Part shown: piece by piece, positions 7,888 through 17,887 of the stretch | Layout of the letters: each line of letters starts with the position of its first letter | Numbering within the stretch: the first letter of the stretch is position 1 | Source of the DNA: an uncultured Roseovarius sp. | Lineage (GTDB): Bacteria > Pseudomonadota > Alphaproteobacteria > Rhodobacterales > Rhodobacteraceae | Length of the DNA stretch: 64,000 nucleotides | Assembly (NCBI GenBank): GCA_951812895.1 | Contig: OX638333.1 | Coordinates: 3,824,001 to 3,888,000, forward strand | Direction: 5' to 3' | Notes under the pieces: generated by a model | Databases searched by the model: none | The model's input: only the letters and a program-made list of their open reading frames with translations | Told to the model about the DNA's origin: nothing | Translations under genes and position numbers: made by a program

Positions 7888-10218
7888 CTAGAAGTCCGTT
7901 CTGACCGTAAAGTCAAAATTCCGCGTCACGTCTCCCGGTTCTTTTTTGAGGGCGCGAGAGAAATTCAAACGTAGCGGGCCAAATGGCGATTCCCAGAAAA
8001 CCGAAAACCCAACGACATGGCGCGGTTTGAAGCCCGAAGAAGACACTGGTGTCGCAGCCGTTGTCACTGCAGATACATCCCAAATTGAGCCAACATCGTA
8101 AAACACGCCACCGCTTATCCCATACTCGGCGGGCAGCCCCAGTGGAAATTCTGCCTCAAATTTGGCAGCGGCAAAAAAGTTGCCACCCAGATGTTCACCA
8201 GACTGAAGCGGTCCAAGACCGTTGGTATCGAAACCACGAATGACTTGGTGCGTGAATCGATCGACCGCCCGGCTGGTTTGACCATTTTGGAAATCGATCG
8301 CTCCGCCTTCTAGAGTGGCCCGAAGCGTCACTTCTTCGTTAAGAACCTTGGTTTGACCAACAAGCCGGGCATCGGCCTTTATGAAATCCTGATCCCCTCC
8401 GAGTCCTGCATATTCCAGTCCCACATCCACCAAAAATCCAGCATTCGGATTCAAACCAGAGCGGCGGCTATCATATACGTAACGAAGCCCAATCCCACTC
8501 GAATACAAACCACCAACAGCTGCTTCGGCAGCCAAAGTTGGCGCCGCACCAGTGTAGTTCGTCATATCGTTATAACCGCCAGCGTAGAAAACAGAAAGGC
8601 GGCTGTTTTCGGCGACTGGAAATGTCAGAGAAGGACGAATTGTACCCGTAATTGTGTCGTAAAAACTATTGCTACCGTCTGTTTCAACCAACGCAAATGT
8701 AAGTCCAAATTCTACATCTCGGCCCAAAAATGCAGGTTCTGCAAAATTTATGCTGTAGTTGGCTGTATCTGCCGACAAGGCAAAGTTAGCGCTAAGTCTT
8801 TGCCCTCGCCCCAGAAAGTTCCGCTCGCTAAATCCAATTGAAATACCAAGCCCGGTATCAGATGAAAAACTACCCCCAAACGACAGAGATCCTGTTGTGG
8901 TTTCCTCGACGTCCACGTCGACCACAACTTGATCTGGCCTCGAGCCTTCACGCGCGTTTACGTCAGCAACCTGGAAGAACCTGAGCGCACGAATTCTCTC
9001 AGCTGCTTCGCGAATTTGACGTGGATTGAAAGGATCTCCCTCCACCACATCAAACTGTCGACGGATCACGCGATCTAGGGTTGTGGTGTTTCCCTCGATG
9101 TCAATTCGTTCCACGAATACACGCGGACCCCTTACAAGCATGAATTCTACATTCAACGTAAGATCGCGGTCGTTACGGGTAATACGTGGTTCAACTCTTA
9201 GAAAGTCAACGCCTTGCCTGATGGCAAGACGTTCCATGCGCGCGATTGAGTTCTCGATCAGAGTCGGAGAATAAACCACACCTGGTCTAATCTTCAGTAC
9301 ATCATGATACGTGTCTGCGTCAGCTTCAGTTATTTCGCTAACCGTTGTGATTTCGCCAAATCTAAACTGCTGACCTTCCTGGATGTTGAAGGTAACGAAA
9401 TATGCATCCCGCTCGCGTGCAAGTTCCGCATTTGCTCCGGTCACTCGAAAATCAACGTAACCTCTAGAATAATAGAAATCGGTAAGAACCTGTTTATCGA
9501 ACTCTAACCGGTCCTCTGCAAATGTGTCCCGAGCAATAATCGCACGCAGTAGCCCGGCTTGTTTACTGTCTATTACGCGCCGAAGACGTCGGTCTGAATA
9601 AACACGATTCCCGACGAAGCTGATCCGTTGAACTTCGATGCCTTTGCCTTCGAAAATTTCAAATACCAGATCAACACGGTTGTCACTACGGCGAATGACT
9701 TTAGGAGTTACCCGCGCGGAAACGCGGCCGTTTTGGGAATAGGCTTCGGTAATTGTCGAAGCATCTCGTTCTGCTTTGCTTGGGCTGAATACCTGTCTGG
9801 GGCGGCTCTCAACAAAACCCTCTAGGTCTTCATCTTTTAGGCGCTTGTTGCCTTCAAATACTATTCGGTTGATTGTTGGGAATTCGACGACACTGATGAC
9901 TAGCCGACTACCTTGAGGTTCGATCGAAACTTTTTCGAACAAGCCACTTTTTTGAATTCTTTGGTAAGCGTCGTTCAGCTGTCCAGCTGAAACCGTTTGA
10001 CCGCGTGCAATGCCAGCATATGTCAGAATAGTTGCTGCCTCTACACGCTGGTTCCCCTCAATCGTTACCGAAGAAAAACGGTAGGTCTGCGCACTTGCCT
10101 CTTTAGGCAACGCCAACATGGCCAGACAAACAAAAAGAAAAAGAACACTTCGAACTATCACTCTCAAAGGTGAAAGCCCTGCAGAACCTTTGCTCCGCGC
10201 GTCAATGAAATCGAGCAT
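7888..10218 (-). CDS. bamA: Outer membrane protein assembly factor BamA
   Basis: The central component of the BAM complex, which inserts beta-barrel proteins into the outer membrane. The protein of about 776 residues has a signal peptide ending near ASAQ, five POTRA domains over roughly residues 45-430 (first repeat IEGNQRVEAATIL), then a 16-stranded barrel with the VRGF-like IRGFDTNGLGP loop motif and a C-terminal strand ending in Phe. I prefer the ATG at 10218; a TTG two codons earlier also reads through. A TTGACA hexamer at 10275-10280 is a possible -35 element for a local promoter, although the -10 match is poor. Confidence 0.97.
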   Translation of the reverse strand: MLDFIDARSKGSAGLSPLRVIVRSVLFLFVCLAMLALPKEASAQTYRFSSVTIEGNQRVEAATILTYAGIARGQTVSAGQLNDAYQRIQKSGLFEKVSIEPQGSRLVISVVEFPTINRIVFEGNKRLKDEDLEGFVESRPRQVFSPSKAERDASTITEAYSQNGRVSARVTPKVIRRSDNRVDLVFEIFEGKGIEVQRISFVGNRVYSDRRLRRVIDSKQAGLLRAIIARDTFAEDRLEFDKQVLTDFYYSRGYVDFRVTGANAELARERDAYFVTFNIQEGQQFRFGEITTVSEITEADADTYHDVLKIRPGVVYSPTLIENSIARMERLAIRQGVDFLRVEPRITRNDRDLTLNVEFMLVRGPRVFVERIDIEGNTTTLDRVIRRQFDVVEGDPFNPRQIREAAERIRALRFFQVADVNAREGSRPDQVVVDVDVEETTTGSLSFGGSFSSDTGLGISIGFSERNFLGRGQRLSANFALSADTANYSINFAEPAFLGRDVEFGLTFALVETDGSNSFYDTITGTIRPSLTFPVAENSRLSVFYAGGYNDMTNYTGAAPTLAAEAAVGGLYSSGIGLRYVYDSRRSGLNPNAGFLVDVGLEYAGLGGDQDFIKADARLVGQTKVLNEEVTLRATLEGGAIDFQNGQTSRAVDRFTHQVIRGFDTNGLGPLQSGEHLGGNFFAAAKFEAEFPLGLPAEYGISGGVFYDVGSIWDVSAVTTAATPVSSSGFKPRHVVGFSVFWESPFGPLRLNFSRALKKEPGDVTRNFDFTVRTDF

Positions 10219-10312
10219 CAGCAATCCCAGTCAGACATCCCAGTAGGACTGTCACTAACCATTATGGAAGTGCTTGTCAAAACGCCAATCGTTATAAATC
10301 TTGGGTGGCGGT

Positions 10313-10335
10313 GAGCCGCGCAGTTGCAGCGGCTC
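10313..10335. other. Inverted repeat downstream of the small ORF
   Basis: GAGCCGC (10313-10319) and GCGGCTC (10329-10335) can form a seven-base-pair hairpin with a nine-base loop. Five T residues follow on the plus strand, but no plus-strand gene ends here. On the minus strand, where the neighbouring genes are read, no T run follows. It may slow or partly terminate transcription between the 41-residue ORF and bamA; its role is unproven. Confidence 0.35.
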
Positions 10336-10342
10336 TTTTTAC

Positions 10343-10468
10343 TTAAAGTGAACCAACAAATGCGCCTGCGTAAAGCGCGACAAGAATCGTTGCCAGATAC
10401 AAAATCCGGTCCCAATTCAGGTTCACGAGAAGAGAAAACCCGCGATATCCGCTTACAATGTGTTGCAT
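10343..10468 (-). CDS. Small membrane protein, 41 residues, between rseP and bamA
   Basis: An ORF of 41 codons plus stop that reads MQHIVSGYRGFSLLVNLNWD at its N-terminus, followed by a hydrophobic segment of about 19 residues (ILYLATILVALYAGAFVGS). It therefore looks like a single-span membrane protein with a basic N-terminus. AAGG stands seven bases before the ATG. It lies on the coding strand of the envelope operon, 93 bases after rseP and 124 bases before bamA, and fills an otherwise unexplained 340-base gap. I recall similar short proteins in Rhodobacterales but cannot verify this here. No function is assigned; a role in membrane proteolysis or barrel assembly is only suggested by position. 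Confidence 0.7.
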   Translation of the reverse strand: MQHIVSGYRGFSLLVNLNWDRILYLATILVALYAGAFVGSL

Positions 10469-10561
10469 CTTACTGCCTTGTGATTTTTACACGACCAATC
10501 TGCCATCGCATTGTGACCAAAAGCGGTATCCAATTAAGGCAAGATTGTGGCAATATTCCCT

Positions 10562-11914
10562 CTATGGGCAAAAAAGATCATTCCCAAGGGCGAACACCAT
10601 CAGGCTAAGCACAAGAACCAGGCCAACGGTCATGGTGATACGCAGGAATTTTTCACTAGGTGGACGCCCTGTGACGGCCTCGATTCCGTAGAACACGAGG
10701 TGACCGCCATCCAAAACAGGTATTGGAAACAGGTTCAGCAGGCCAACAGCCGCAGATAAGACGGCGATAAACCAGATAAAGCTGTCGATTCCCTGGCTGG
10801 CCATAGCGCCCGAAACCTGGGCAATGCCAATCGGTCCTGACATATTGCAGCTGCTGATCGCTCCGGTGATCATGTGGTAGAGGCCTGAAATTGAACTCGA
10901 AACCACGCCCCATGTCTGCACGGTGCCATCGACCACGGCAGCCCCTGGCCCCAACCGTTCGCGCGCAGGTTCAAATGCAAGGCCACCTGCAATACCGATT
11001 CGCCAATGAGTTTGGAATCCACCTTCTGGCAAAGGTTCGTCACGGCGACGCGGTGCGAGGACGAATTCCAAAATCTGACCTTCGCGCCAGATATCCAGCT
11101 TTAGAGGGCGACCATCAGATGTCTCTACAACCTCTTTAAGTTGGTCAAAGGCAACGATCGGGTTTCCGTCTATTGCGATGATGACATCGCCCTGCTTCAT
11201 GTCGATGTCATATGCGGCTGATTTTGGTGCGAGCTGCAGGACCAACGGCGGCATCGGAAATGGACCCTTGGCTGACGTCTCAACGCCGTTGCGCAAAACT
11301 ACATAGTCCAGCAAAGCCTCTCTGGGCAGTGTGTCCATGAAGTCAGAAAAAGCGTCCCTGTCTTCTTCATCACGTTTCGGAACAATGTTCCCTGAAATGC
11401 GTAGCAATTCATCACCCGGTTCGAGCGTTACTCCTTCCACCGGGAGGGGTTTGAGTTCCCCGACAGCGAGAGGTTCAATCGCCTTTCCCTGCGCCATCAT
11501 GATTGCTGCAAAAACAAAGATAGAAAGGACAAAGTTGAATACAGGGCCGGCAGCAACCGTTGCGGTGCGCGCCCATAATGGTGCCCCCTGCATCGTTTGC
11601 CGGTGCATTTCCGGGGGCATTTTTGCGACGGAATCCATAACGATACCGCTCGCGGCATTGGCGTCGCCCATAAATTTCACATATCCGCCAAAGGGAAGTG
11701 CGGCGAGCTGCCAAAGCGTTCCATGGCGGTCCATGCGTGAAAACAAAACAGGCCCAAACCCAAGCGAGAACACATCCGCCTTTATTCCGCACCAGCGTCC
11801 GACAATATAATGGCCGTATTCGTGTATTGCGACAATCACCGACAAAGCCACAACAAAGGCAATTATGGTTGAGAAGACGCTTCCGAATTGCGGTATCAGC
11901 GTGTAAATATCCAC
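10562..11914 (-). CDS. rseP: RIP metalloprotease RseP (site-2 protease)
   Basis: An inner-membrane zinc protease that cleaves transmembrane substrates such as anti-sigma factors and remnant signal peptides. The 450-residue protein has the catalytic HEYGH in its first transmembrane segment (about residue 31), a PDZ region with the LEPGDELLRISG and MKQGDVIIAIDGNP strands, and the C-terminal NLFPIPVLDGG motif, whose Asp completes the zinc site. It starts with GTG, preceded by AGGA seven bases upstream. It follows dxr with an 18-base gap in the conserved order cdsA-dxr-rseP-bamA. Confidence 0.96.
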   Translation of the reverse strand: MDIYTLIPQFGSVFSTIIAFVVALSVIVAIHEYGHYIVGRWCGIKADVFSLGFGPVLFSRMDRHGTLWQLAALPFGGYVKFMGDANAASGIVMDSVAKMPPEMHRQTMQGAPLWARTATVAAGPVFNFVLSIFVFAAIMMAQGKAIEPLAVGELKPLPVEGVTLEPGDELLRISGNIVPKRDEEDRDAFSDFMDTLPREALLDYVVLRNGVETSAKGPFPMPPLVLQLAPKSAAYDIDMKQGDVIIAIDGNPIVAFDQLKEVVETSDGRPLKLDIWREGQILEFVLAPRRRDEPLPEGGFQTHWRIGIAGGLAFEPARERLGPGAAVVDGTVQTWGVVSSSISGLYHMITGAISSCNMSGPIGIAQVSGAMASQGIDSFIWFIAVLSAAVGLLNLFPIPVLDGGHLVFYGIEAVTGRPPSEKFLRITMTVGLVLVLSLMVFALGNDLFCP

Positions 11915-11932
11915 CCGGTTTTCCTATCCAAT

Positions 11933-13096
11933 TTACTTGCCCACCAGTGCGTCAACGCGTTGTCGTGCTAAATGATCAGCTTCGCGCACGGTATCAAGGG
12001 TAATTTCGGTATCAATAAGACCTTCATTTGACGAGAGCTGTTCGAGAACCGTTTCAACGATTACGTTCATGTCGCAAAATCCGATCCGCTGTGCAATGAA
12101 ATGATCAAGTGCCCTTTCTTTGGCCGCGTTGAACACGGCGCCTGTCAAACCTCGCATTTCCATTACTTCGCGTGCCAGCCGTAATGCCGGATAGCGCGTA
12201 AGGTCAGGTTGAGCAAATGTGAGTGACCCAATCGATGTCAAATCCAAGGATTCGACAGGTAAATCCAAACGTTGTGGCCAATTCAGTGCATACCCGATCG
12301 CGTGCCGCATATCCGGCGGTCCAACATGGGCCATCATGCCGCCATCGCGGAAGCCAACCAAAGCGTGAACAAGTGATTCCGGGTGAACGATCACTTCAAT
12401 TTGTTCCGGAAGAAAGTCAAAATACTCTCTTGTTTCAATAATTTCCAATGCTTTGTTAAACATAGATGCGCTGTCGATAGTTATGCGCTGACCCATACTC
12501 CAATTCGGATGCTTTGCCGCCTGCTCAGGCGTGGCAGATGCGAGGCTTTCGATTGGCCAGTCCCTAAAGGCGCCGCCACTGGCCGTGATGATGACCCGCG
12601 AGACCGACGCTATATCTTCCCCTTGCAGCGCTTGAAAAATAGCAGAGTGTTCGCTATCGACGGGCAGGATTTTAGCGTCATTTCGGCGCGCGGTTTCAAG
12701 CACCAATGGTCCGGCTGTTACGAGCGTTTCCTTGTTCGCCAAGGCCAGTGTTGCGCCCTGCTTCAACGCAACCAATCCGGGCTCAAGCCCCGCAACCCCT
12801 ACAATGGCTGACATGATCCAATCCGCAGGTTGTGCTGCCGCTTCATTTAATGCGGCTGTACCGGCAGATGCTTTGACACCGCTACCAGACAATGCTTCGC
12901 GCAATTCCTGCAACAAATCATCATAAGCGGTCACAGCGATCTCTGCGCCAAGTTCAATCGCGTCTTTGGCCAGCTGTTCGATATTGCGACCACCGGTGAG
13001 AGCAACAACATCAATTTGTGACTTTTGTCGGCGGATCAGGTCTATAGTATTTTGGCCAATTGATCCGGTTGCACCCAAGATCGTTACACGTCTCAT
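11933..13096 (-). CDS. dxr: 1-deoxy-D-xylulose-5-phosphate reductoisomerase
   Basis: Converts DXP to MEP with NADPH, the committed step of the non-mevalonate isoprenoid pathway, so it supplies the precursor for UppS in the same operon. The N-terminal NADPH motif GATGSIGQNT, the metal-ligand region VDSEHSAIFQ and ITASGGAF, and the substrate loop MGQRITIDSASM are all present. I chose the ATG at 13096, which overlaps the cdsA stop (ATGA) and follows GGGG by five bases. This gives 387 residues; an upstream in-frame start would add ten unconserved residues. Confidence 0.97.
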   Translation of the reverse strand: MRRVTILGATGSIGQNTIDLIRRQKSQIDVVALTGGRNIEQLAKDAIELGAEIAVTAYDDLLQELREALSGSGVKASAGTAALNEAAAQPADWIMSAIVGVAGLEPGLVALKQGATLALANKETLVTAGPLVLETARRNDAKILPVDSEHSAIFQALQGEDIASVSRVIITASGGAFRDWPIESLASATPEQAAKHPNWSMGQRITIDSASMFNKALEIIETREYFDFLPEQIEVIVHPESLVHALVGFRDGGMMAHVGPPDMRHAIGYALNWPQRLDLPVESLDLTSIGSLTFAQPDLTRYPALRLAREVMEMRGLTGAVFNAAKERALDHFIAQRIGFCDMNVIVETVLEQLSSNEGLIDTEITLDTVREADHLARQRVDALVGK

Positions 13097-13872
13097 GACA
13101 TCCCCGGCACTAAATGGAATGCCCAAAGGATCATTGCGACAGCCCCTGCCCCCAACATCGCATCAAAACGGTCGAACACACCGCCATGACCAGGTATCAG
13201 ATTAGAGCTGTCTTTAACCCCCATGCGTCGTTTGATGGCGCTTTGCCCGATGTCACCCATTTGCCCTGCAAAGCCCACGATGACAGAAACTGCCACAAGG
13301 CCAAATCCCCAACCAAATGATAGAGAGAATATTGCGCCGATTGCAGCTGCGCCGATCCAACCAGCGATTGTTCCGGACCAGGTTTTCTTAGGGCTAATAC
13401 TGGGCCAAAACTTTGGGCCTCCAATTTTGCGCCCAGCGAAATAACCGGCAATATCTGACGTAACCACAATCAGGACGAGCCAAAACATCCAAGCCATTCC
13501 GTTTTGGTCGCGCAATACACCAAGTGCGATGCCTGAAAGAACAATCCAATAATACACCGCCAAAAACAGGGGGCGATCTTTGCTAACCTGACCAACAGCG
13601 ACCAATCCGGAGGCGACCACAAATGGCAAAAGGTAAAACCAAGGCAAGAAATAGACCAGCAGCATGACCGCCCCGGTCAGAGCCGCGATCAGAAGCGAAT
13701 TTTTAGCCTCAAACATCTTGCCGGTTTCCCAAGACATCACAGCGCTTAGCAAACAAACGACGGCAAAAAAAAGAAAACCACCGACCCAAATCAGAGCCAA
13801 GCCAACACCAGCCATCAAAGCCCCTGACAGAACGCGCGGCAGCAGATCGGACCATTGGGCCGACGCTGTCAT
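13093..13872 (-). CDS. cdsA: Phosphatidate cytidylyltransferase
   Basis: Makes CDP-diacylglycerol from phosphatidate and CTP, the branch point of phospholipid synthesis, in the inner membrane. The 259-residue protein is mostly transmembrane helices and ends with the family signature, here S-x-x-KR-x-x-G-x-KD (IGQSAIKRRMGVKDSSNLIPGHGG region, about residues 205-230) with the metal-binding aspartates. The start overlaps the uppS stop (ATGA) and its own stop overlaps the dxr start, so three consecutive genes are coupled. Confidence 0.96.
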   Translation of the reverse strand: MTASAQWSDLLPRVLSGALMAGVGLALIWVGGFLFFAVVCLLSAVMSWETGKMFEAKNSLLIAALTGAVMLLVYFLPWFYLLPFVVASGLVAVGQVSKDRPLFLAVYYWIVLSGIALGVLRDQNGMAWMFWLVLIVVTSDIAGYFAGRKIGGPKFWPSISPKKTWSGTIAGWIGAAAIGAIFSLSFGWGFGLVAVSVIVGFAGQMGDIGQSAIKRRMGVKDSSNLIPGHGGVFDRFDAMLGAGAVAMILWAFHLVPGMS

Positions 13873-14609
13873 GCTGGAGCGGCCCCGAAACGACGATCAC
13901 GCACACCATAACCTGCGAGCAGTTTTGCGAATACTTCCGGGGAAAAATCAGGCCAAAGCGTATCAATAAACTCGTACTCAGCATAGGCGGACTGCCAAAG
14001 CAGAAAGTTGGAAATTCTGGCCTCACCGCTTGTTCTAATTACAAGATCAGGATCAGGTAAGACATAAGTATCTAAATACTTTACAAATGTTTCTTCATCC
14101 ACATCATCTGGATCGACTTTGCCCAATGCAACGTCTTTCGCCAAGCGCTTGGTCGCACGTGCGACCTCATCACGGCCGCCGTAGTTCAATGCCACAGTGA
14201 GGTTCACACCTGTGCAGTGCTTGGTAAGTTCTTCGGCGTTGTCCATCAAATCCTGCAGCGCCGGAGCCAGTCGAAGCCTGTCGCCGATAAATCGCACCCG
14301 CAAATTCTCATCGACAAACGCCTGCATTTCTTTGGTGATGTAGCGTTTAAACAAGGACATTAGCCCCGCCACTTCTGTCTGCGTACGCTTCCAGTTTTCC
14401 GTGGAGAAGGCGAATATCGTCAGATATTCAACGCCCAGATCCGGGCAAGCAGTTACAATTTCACGCAACCGGCGAGCGCCCGCATGGTGGCCAAATAACC
14501 GCGGCCGACCACGGGCCTTGGCCCACCGGCCATTTCCATCCATGATGATCGCAACATGTCGCGGCCCGCCCGGCGTGAATGATTGTTCCATATTGCGCGA
14601 TTTTAACAT
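13869..14609 (-). CDS. uppS: Undecaprenyl diphosphate synthase (cis-prenyltransferase)
   Basis: Extends farnesyl diphosphate with isopentenyl units to the C55 lipid carrier used for peptidoglycan and O-antigen. The 246-residue protein has the HVAIIMDGNGRWA signature with the catalytic Asp, GHHAGARRLREI, and the C-terminal DLVIRTSGEARISNFLLWQ motif. The ATG lies one base after the frr stop and is preceded by AGGT in the frr coding end. A second ATG six codons in lacks any ribosome-binding site. Confidence 0.96.
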   Translation of the reverse strand: MLKSRNMEQSFTPGGPRHVAIIMDGNGRWAKARGRPRLFGHHAGARRLREIVTACPDLGVEYLTIFAFSTENWKRTQTEVAGLMSLFKRYITKEMQAFVDENLRVRFIGDRLRLAPALQDLMDNAEELTKHCTGVNLTVALNYGGRDEVARATKRLAKDVALGKVDPDDVDEETFVKYLDTYVLPDPDLVIRTSGEARISNFLLWQSAYAEYEFIDTLWPDFSPEVFAKLLAGYGVRDRRFGAAPA

Positions 14610-14610
14610 C

Positions 14611-15174
14611 TCAGACCTGCATGATCTCCGCTTGCTTGGTCTCTAATGCTTCATCAACATTTGCGATGAAAATATCTGTCATTTCCTGAACTTCGGTTTC
14701 CCAGAATTTCTGATCATCTTCAGACATGCCATCCGCTTTGGCCTTCTTGATCTGATCCATGCCATCACGTCTGACATTACGAACCGCAACACGGGCATTT
14801 TCCGCGTATTGAGACGCAACTTTTGTTAATTCTTTGCGCCGCTCTTCGTTGAGCTCCGGAATTGGAAGCATAATAATTGTGCCATTCAGCTGGGGGTTGA
14901 TCCCTAAACCGCTTTCGCGAATGGCTTTTTCCACCGCGTTAACGAGTGATTTGTCCCAGACATTTATGGTCACCATGCGCGGCTCAGGCACATTGACCGT
15001 CCCGACCTGATTGATCGGTGTTTTCTGGCCATAAGCCTCCACCATGACGGGCTCCAGCATCGTGGCCGAAGCGCGCCCGGTCCGAAGCGATGCAAATTCA
15101 GTCCGAAGAGAGGCTATGGCCCCATCCATCCGGCGTTCCAGATCTTTGGTATCCAGTTCGAAATCATCCGCCAT
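14611..15174 (-). CDS. frr: Ribosome recycling factor
   Basis: Releases ribosomes from mRNA after termination together with EF-G. The 187-residue protein has the RRF signature: an N-terminal D-x-x-RRMDGAI segment, [13 protein letters not shown], the [14 protein letters not shown] strand, and a long helical C-terminus with [19 protein letters not shown] lies six bases before the ATG. It sits between pyrH and uppS, the common bacterial order, with 45 bases to pyrH. Confidence 0.98.
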   Translation of the reverse strand: MADDFELDTKDLERRMDGAIASLRTEFASLRTGRASATMLEPVMVEAYGQKTPINQVGTVNVPEPRMVTINVWDKSLVNAVEKAIRESGLGINPQLNGTIIMLPIPELNEERRKELTKVASQYAENARVAVRNVRRDGMDQIKKAKADGMSEDDQKFWETEVQEMTDIFIANVDEALETKQAEIMQV

Positions 15175-15219
15175 TTATTTTCCTTTTCTCAGGCTTTTGA
15201 TCTTATCACCTGTTTAGCC

Positions 15220-15951
15220 TCAACCATGTACGGTTGTATAGGTACCGCTGCCATCGAGAATGCTGCGGAAACCTCCAGGTTCATCCAGGCTAAAGACGAT
15301 GATTGGCAGGTTGTTGTCGCGCGCAAGGGCAATTGCGCTGGCATCCATTACCTTGAGATGTTTGGCAAGCACCTCGTCATAGCTCACGGTATCAAAACGT
15401 TTGGCGTCATCATGTTCAACAGGATCCTTGTCATACACGCCATCCACTTTGGTGCCCTTGAAAATTGCCTGACAGGCCATTTCGTTTGCGCGAAGCGTGG
15501 CCGCGGTGTCTGTTGTGAAATAGGGGTTTCCTGTGCCAGCTGCAAAAATACAAATCCGCTTTTTCTCAAGGTGACGAACAGCCCGGCGTCGAATGTAGGG
15601 TTCAGCCACCTCATCCATACGGATCGCAGTGATAACGCGGCAATACACATCCAGTTTTTCAAGTGAGCTTTGCATTGCAAGCGCATTCATCACGGTGGCC
15701 AGCATGCCCATGTAATCAGCCGTGGTTCTCTCCATTCCCTGAGCAGAGCCTTGCAGGCCGCGGAAAATGTTCCCGCCTCCGATCACCATGCAAATTTCAA
15801 CACCAAGATCGTGAACTTCTTTCACTTCTCTGGCAATGCGCTCAACAGTTGGTGGATGTAGTCCAAATCCTTGTTCCCCCATCAGCGCTTCGCCAGAAAT
15901 CTTGAGCAGAACGCGGTTAAATTTACCTATCGGGGAATCGGTGTCTGGCAT
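15220..15951 (-). CDS. pyrH: UMP kinase
   Basis: Phosphorylates UMP to UDP in the cytoplasm and is GTP-activated and UTP-inhibited in other bacteria. The protein has [13 protein letters not shown] at the N-terminus, [10 protein letters not shown], and the [12 protein letters not shown] nucleotide-binding loop. The open frame runs back to 16116, but I place the start at 15951 because GGAG stands eight bases before that ATG and the resulting 243 residues match the family length. The longer reading would add 55 unconserved residues and run into the divergent miaA gene. Confidence 0.96.
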   Translation of the reverse strand: MPDTDSPIGKFNRVLLKISGEALMGEQGFGLHPPTVERIAREVKEVHDLGVEICMVIGGGNIFRGLQGSAQGMERTTADYMGMLATVMNALAMQSSLEKLDVYCRVITAIRMDEVAEPYIRRRAVRHLEKKRICIFAAGTGNPYFTTDTAATLRANEMACQAIFKGTKVDGVYDKDPVEHDDAKRFDTVSYDEVLAKHLKVMDASAIALARDNNLPIIVFSLDEPGGFRSILDGSGTYTTVHG

Positions 15952-16099
15952 GAAAAACGCTCCGTTTGATACCGCCTTGAGAACTGTGCGCAAAATGTCG
16001 GAAAAGCCCGGCACATTCAATCTCTGAAACCGGCAATACGCAGAATTTGCACAAAACATCCTCGCATATTCAGAGAAACTGTTTAATTCATGGGATCCG

Positions 16100-16996
16100 A
16101 TGATGTCTTTTGCCAAAATACCGCTGGATCAACCAGTTTTGATTGCCGGGCCCACTGCCTCGGGAAAATCTGCCTTGGCGCTGGAGCTGGCCCAAGCGCA
16201 GAATCGAGACATCATTAACGCTGATGCCCTGCAGGTGTATTCAAATTGGCGGGTCCTAACAGCCAGGCCAACGATAGAAGATGAGTTACAGGTTCAACAC
16301 CACCTTTATGGCCACGTGGCACATGACGTGGCATATTCGGTTGGTCATTGGATACGTGAAGTAAGCGAATTGATCACCAAAATGCCCGCCCCCATCATCG
16401 TTGGGGGTACTGGATTGTATTTCACCTCGCTCACGACCGGGCTGTCAAACATCCCCGCAGTGCCACCCAATGTTCGGGAACTTTCGGAACAAAAACTTGC
16501 GGTGGAAGGTCTGGAGATACTTTTTGACCAGCTCGATCAGAAAACAAAAGACCGAATTGATCCGAACAATCCGGCCCGTGTCCAGCGCGCGTGGGAAGTT
16601 CTAAACACGACTGGCCGGGGAATCGCGGATTGGCAGGATGAGACACCTGCACCCTTGTTCCCGCTACACAAATGCAGGCCCATTGTGATTGATGCTCCAA
16701 AGGAGTGGCTGACGCCACGTATCGAACAGCGCTTCGATCTGATGCTGCAAGATGGTGCTCTTGAAGAGGCAGAGCAAAACTTGGACCTGTGGGACTCAAA
16801 TATTCCGTCATCAAGAGCCATCGGCGCACCAGAGTTGATATCCTATCTAAAAGGTGAATGTACGCTTGCTGATGTTCGTGAGACAGTGATCATCGCTACG
16901 CGCCAATATGCAAAGCGTCAGCGCAGTTGGTTCCGATCACGGATGTCAGATTGGGAATGGCTAGCCTCGCATGAATTATCAAAAAGCGATATTTAG
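16100..16996 (+). CDS. miaA: tRNA dimethylallyltransferase
   Basis: Adds a dimethylallyl group to N6 of A37 in tRNAs reading UNN codons. The 298-residue protein has the P-loop [13 protein letters not shown], the DALQVYSNW substrate motif, VGGTGLYF, and the C-terminal [13 protein letters not shown] signature. Two adjacent ATG codons (16100 and 16103) can both serve as the start. It is divergent from pyrH with a 148-base intergenic region. The isoprenoid donor comes from the pathway served by dxr across the divergent junction. Confidence 0.96.
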   Translation: MMSFAKIPLDQPVLIAGPTASGKSALALELAQAQNRDIINADALQVYSNWRVLTARPTIEDELQVQHHLYGHVAHDVAYSVGHWIREVSELITKMPAPIIVGGTGLYFTSLTTGLSNIPAVPPNVRELSEQKLAVEGLEILFDQLDQKTKDRIDPNNPARVQRAWEVLNTTGRGIADWQDETPAPLFPLHKCRPIVIDAPKEWLTPRIEQRFDLMLQDGALEEAEQNLDLWDSNIPSSRAIGAPELISYLKGECTLADVRETVIIATRQYAKRQRSWFRSRMSDWEWLASHELSKSDI

Positions 16997-17084
16997 ACGT
17001 GTGAACTAGGACAATTGGTGCTAATTATTTCAATTATTCAACAATTTCGAGGCGTGTCCATTTTTGAGAAAACAGGTTAAAATT

Positions 17085-17840
17085 ATGAGTCTAGCTGAAT
17101 GGCTGGGCCCTGAAAAGTGGCGCTCAGAACTGCCACACAGTAGTTCCAGCCATGTTTTTTTGTGGATTACGCGTGGCCAGGGGCGTTGCGTGATTGAGGG
17201 AATACGCCACGGATTGGGGGTGCATAATGCTGTTTGCATCCCGGCAAAGACACTCTTTGCTCTTGATATAGGGCGCCAATGTTTTGGCACGGTTTGTTTG
17301 ATCCCAACGGGCAGTCCGATTTTGATGCCGGACCAGCAAATGATCCTGCGCATCAGAGATGTCCGTGTACAAGGCGAGTTGACAGCGATTCTTGAGGCCA
17401 TGCAGCAGGAGAGCGGCAAAAAGCACGCCTTTGTGGATGAATCCCTACAAGCATATGCAAGCCTTTTGACCATATGGTTGCGCCGAGCTATGATTGACGG
17501 TCCAGAGGAATCCGTTGCGTATTCAGCCGCACAGAGGTTGGTGATTGCATTTGCCGCGTTGATAGAGCGTGATTTTGCCAGCGGAAAGACAATGTCGGAA
17601 TACGCGCGATTGCTTGGGGTCACCCCAACACACCTAACCAGAATTTGCCGCAGTTGCTCTGGTTTAACGGCATCCGAACTTTTAACACAAAGGATCGTAC
17701 ATGCCTCACGTGAGTTTCTGGCAAAAACAAATCATCCAGCGAACCAAATTGCCGCGATGTTGGGTTTCAAAAGCGCTGCCTATTTTTCACGATTTGTTTT
17801 GCGTCACACAGGCCATTCGCCTTCAGCTCTACGAGCATAG
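17085..17840 (+). CDS. AraC family transcriptional regulator
   Basis: A 251-residue regulator. The C-terminal third carries two helix-turn-helix units typical of AraC/XylS proteins (MSEYARLLGVTPTHLTRICR and the second unit around NQIAAMLGFKSAAYFSRFV). The N-terminal part looks like a small cupin-type sensing domain. I prefer the ATG at 17085, which follows AGG; a TTG at 17064 in the same frame is an alternative. The gene is single, faces the lytic transglycosylase gene convergently, and has no obvious target beside it, so its ligand cannot be guessed. Confidence 0.88.
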   Translation: MSLAEWLGPEKWRSELPHSSSSHVFLWITRGQGRCVIEGIRHGLGVHNAVCIPAKTLFALDIGRQCFGTVCLIPTGSPILMPDQQMILRIRDVRVQGELTAILEAMQQESGKKHAFVDESLQAYASLLTIWLRRAMIDGPEESVAYSAAQRLVIAFAALIERDFASGKTMSEYARLLGVTPTHLTRICRSCSGLTASELLTQRIVHASREFLAKTNHPANQIAAMLGFKSAAYFSRFVLRHTGHSPSALRA

Positions 17841-17887
17841 ACGCCAAGACCGACGATTCATCCTACAAAACCGATGTGTGAATGTTC

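Noticed and set aside
15952-16116. Upstream extension of pyrH by 55 codons
   Set aside because: The added residues are not UMP-kinase-like, overlap the miaA start, and the ATG at 15951 has a good GGAG site.
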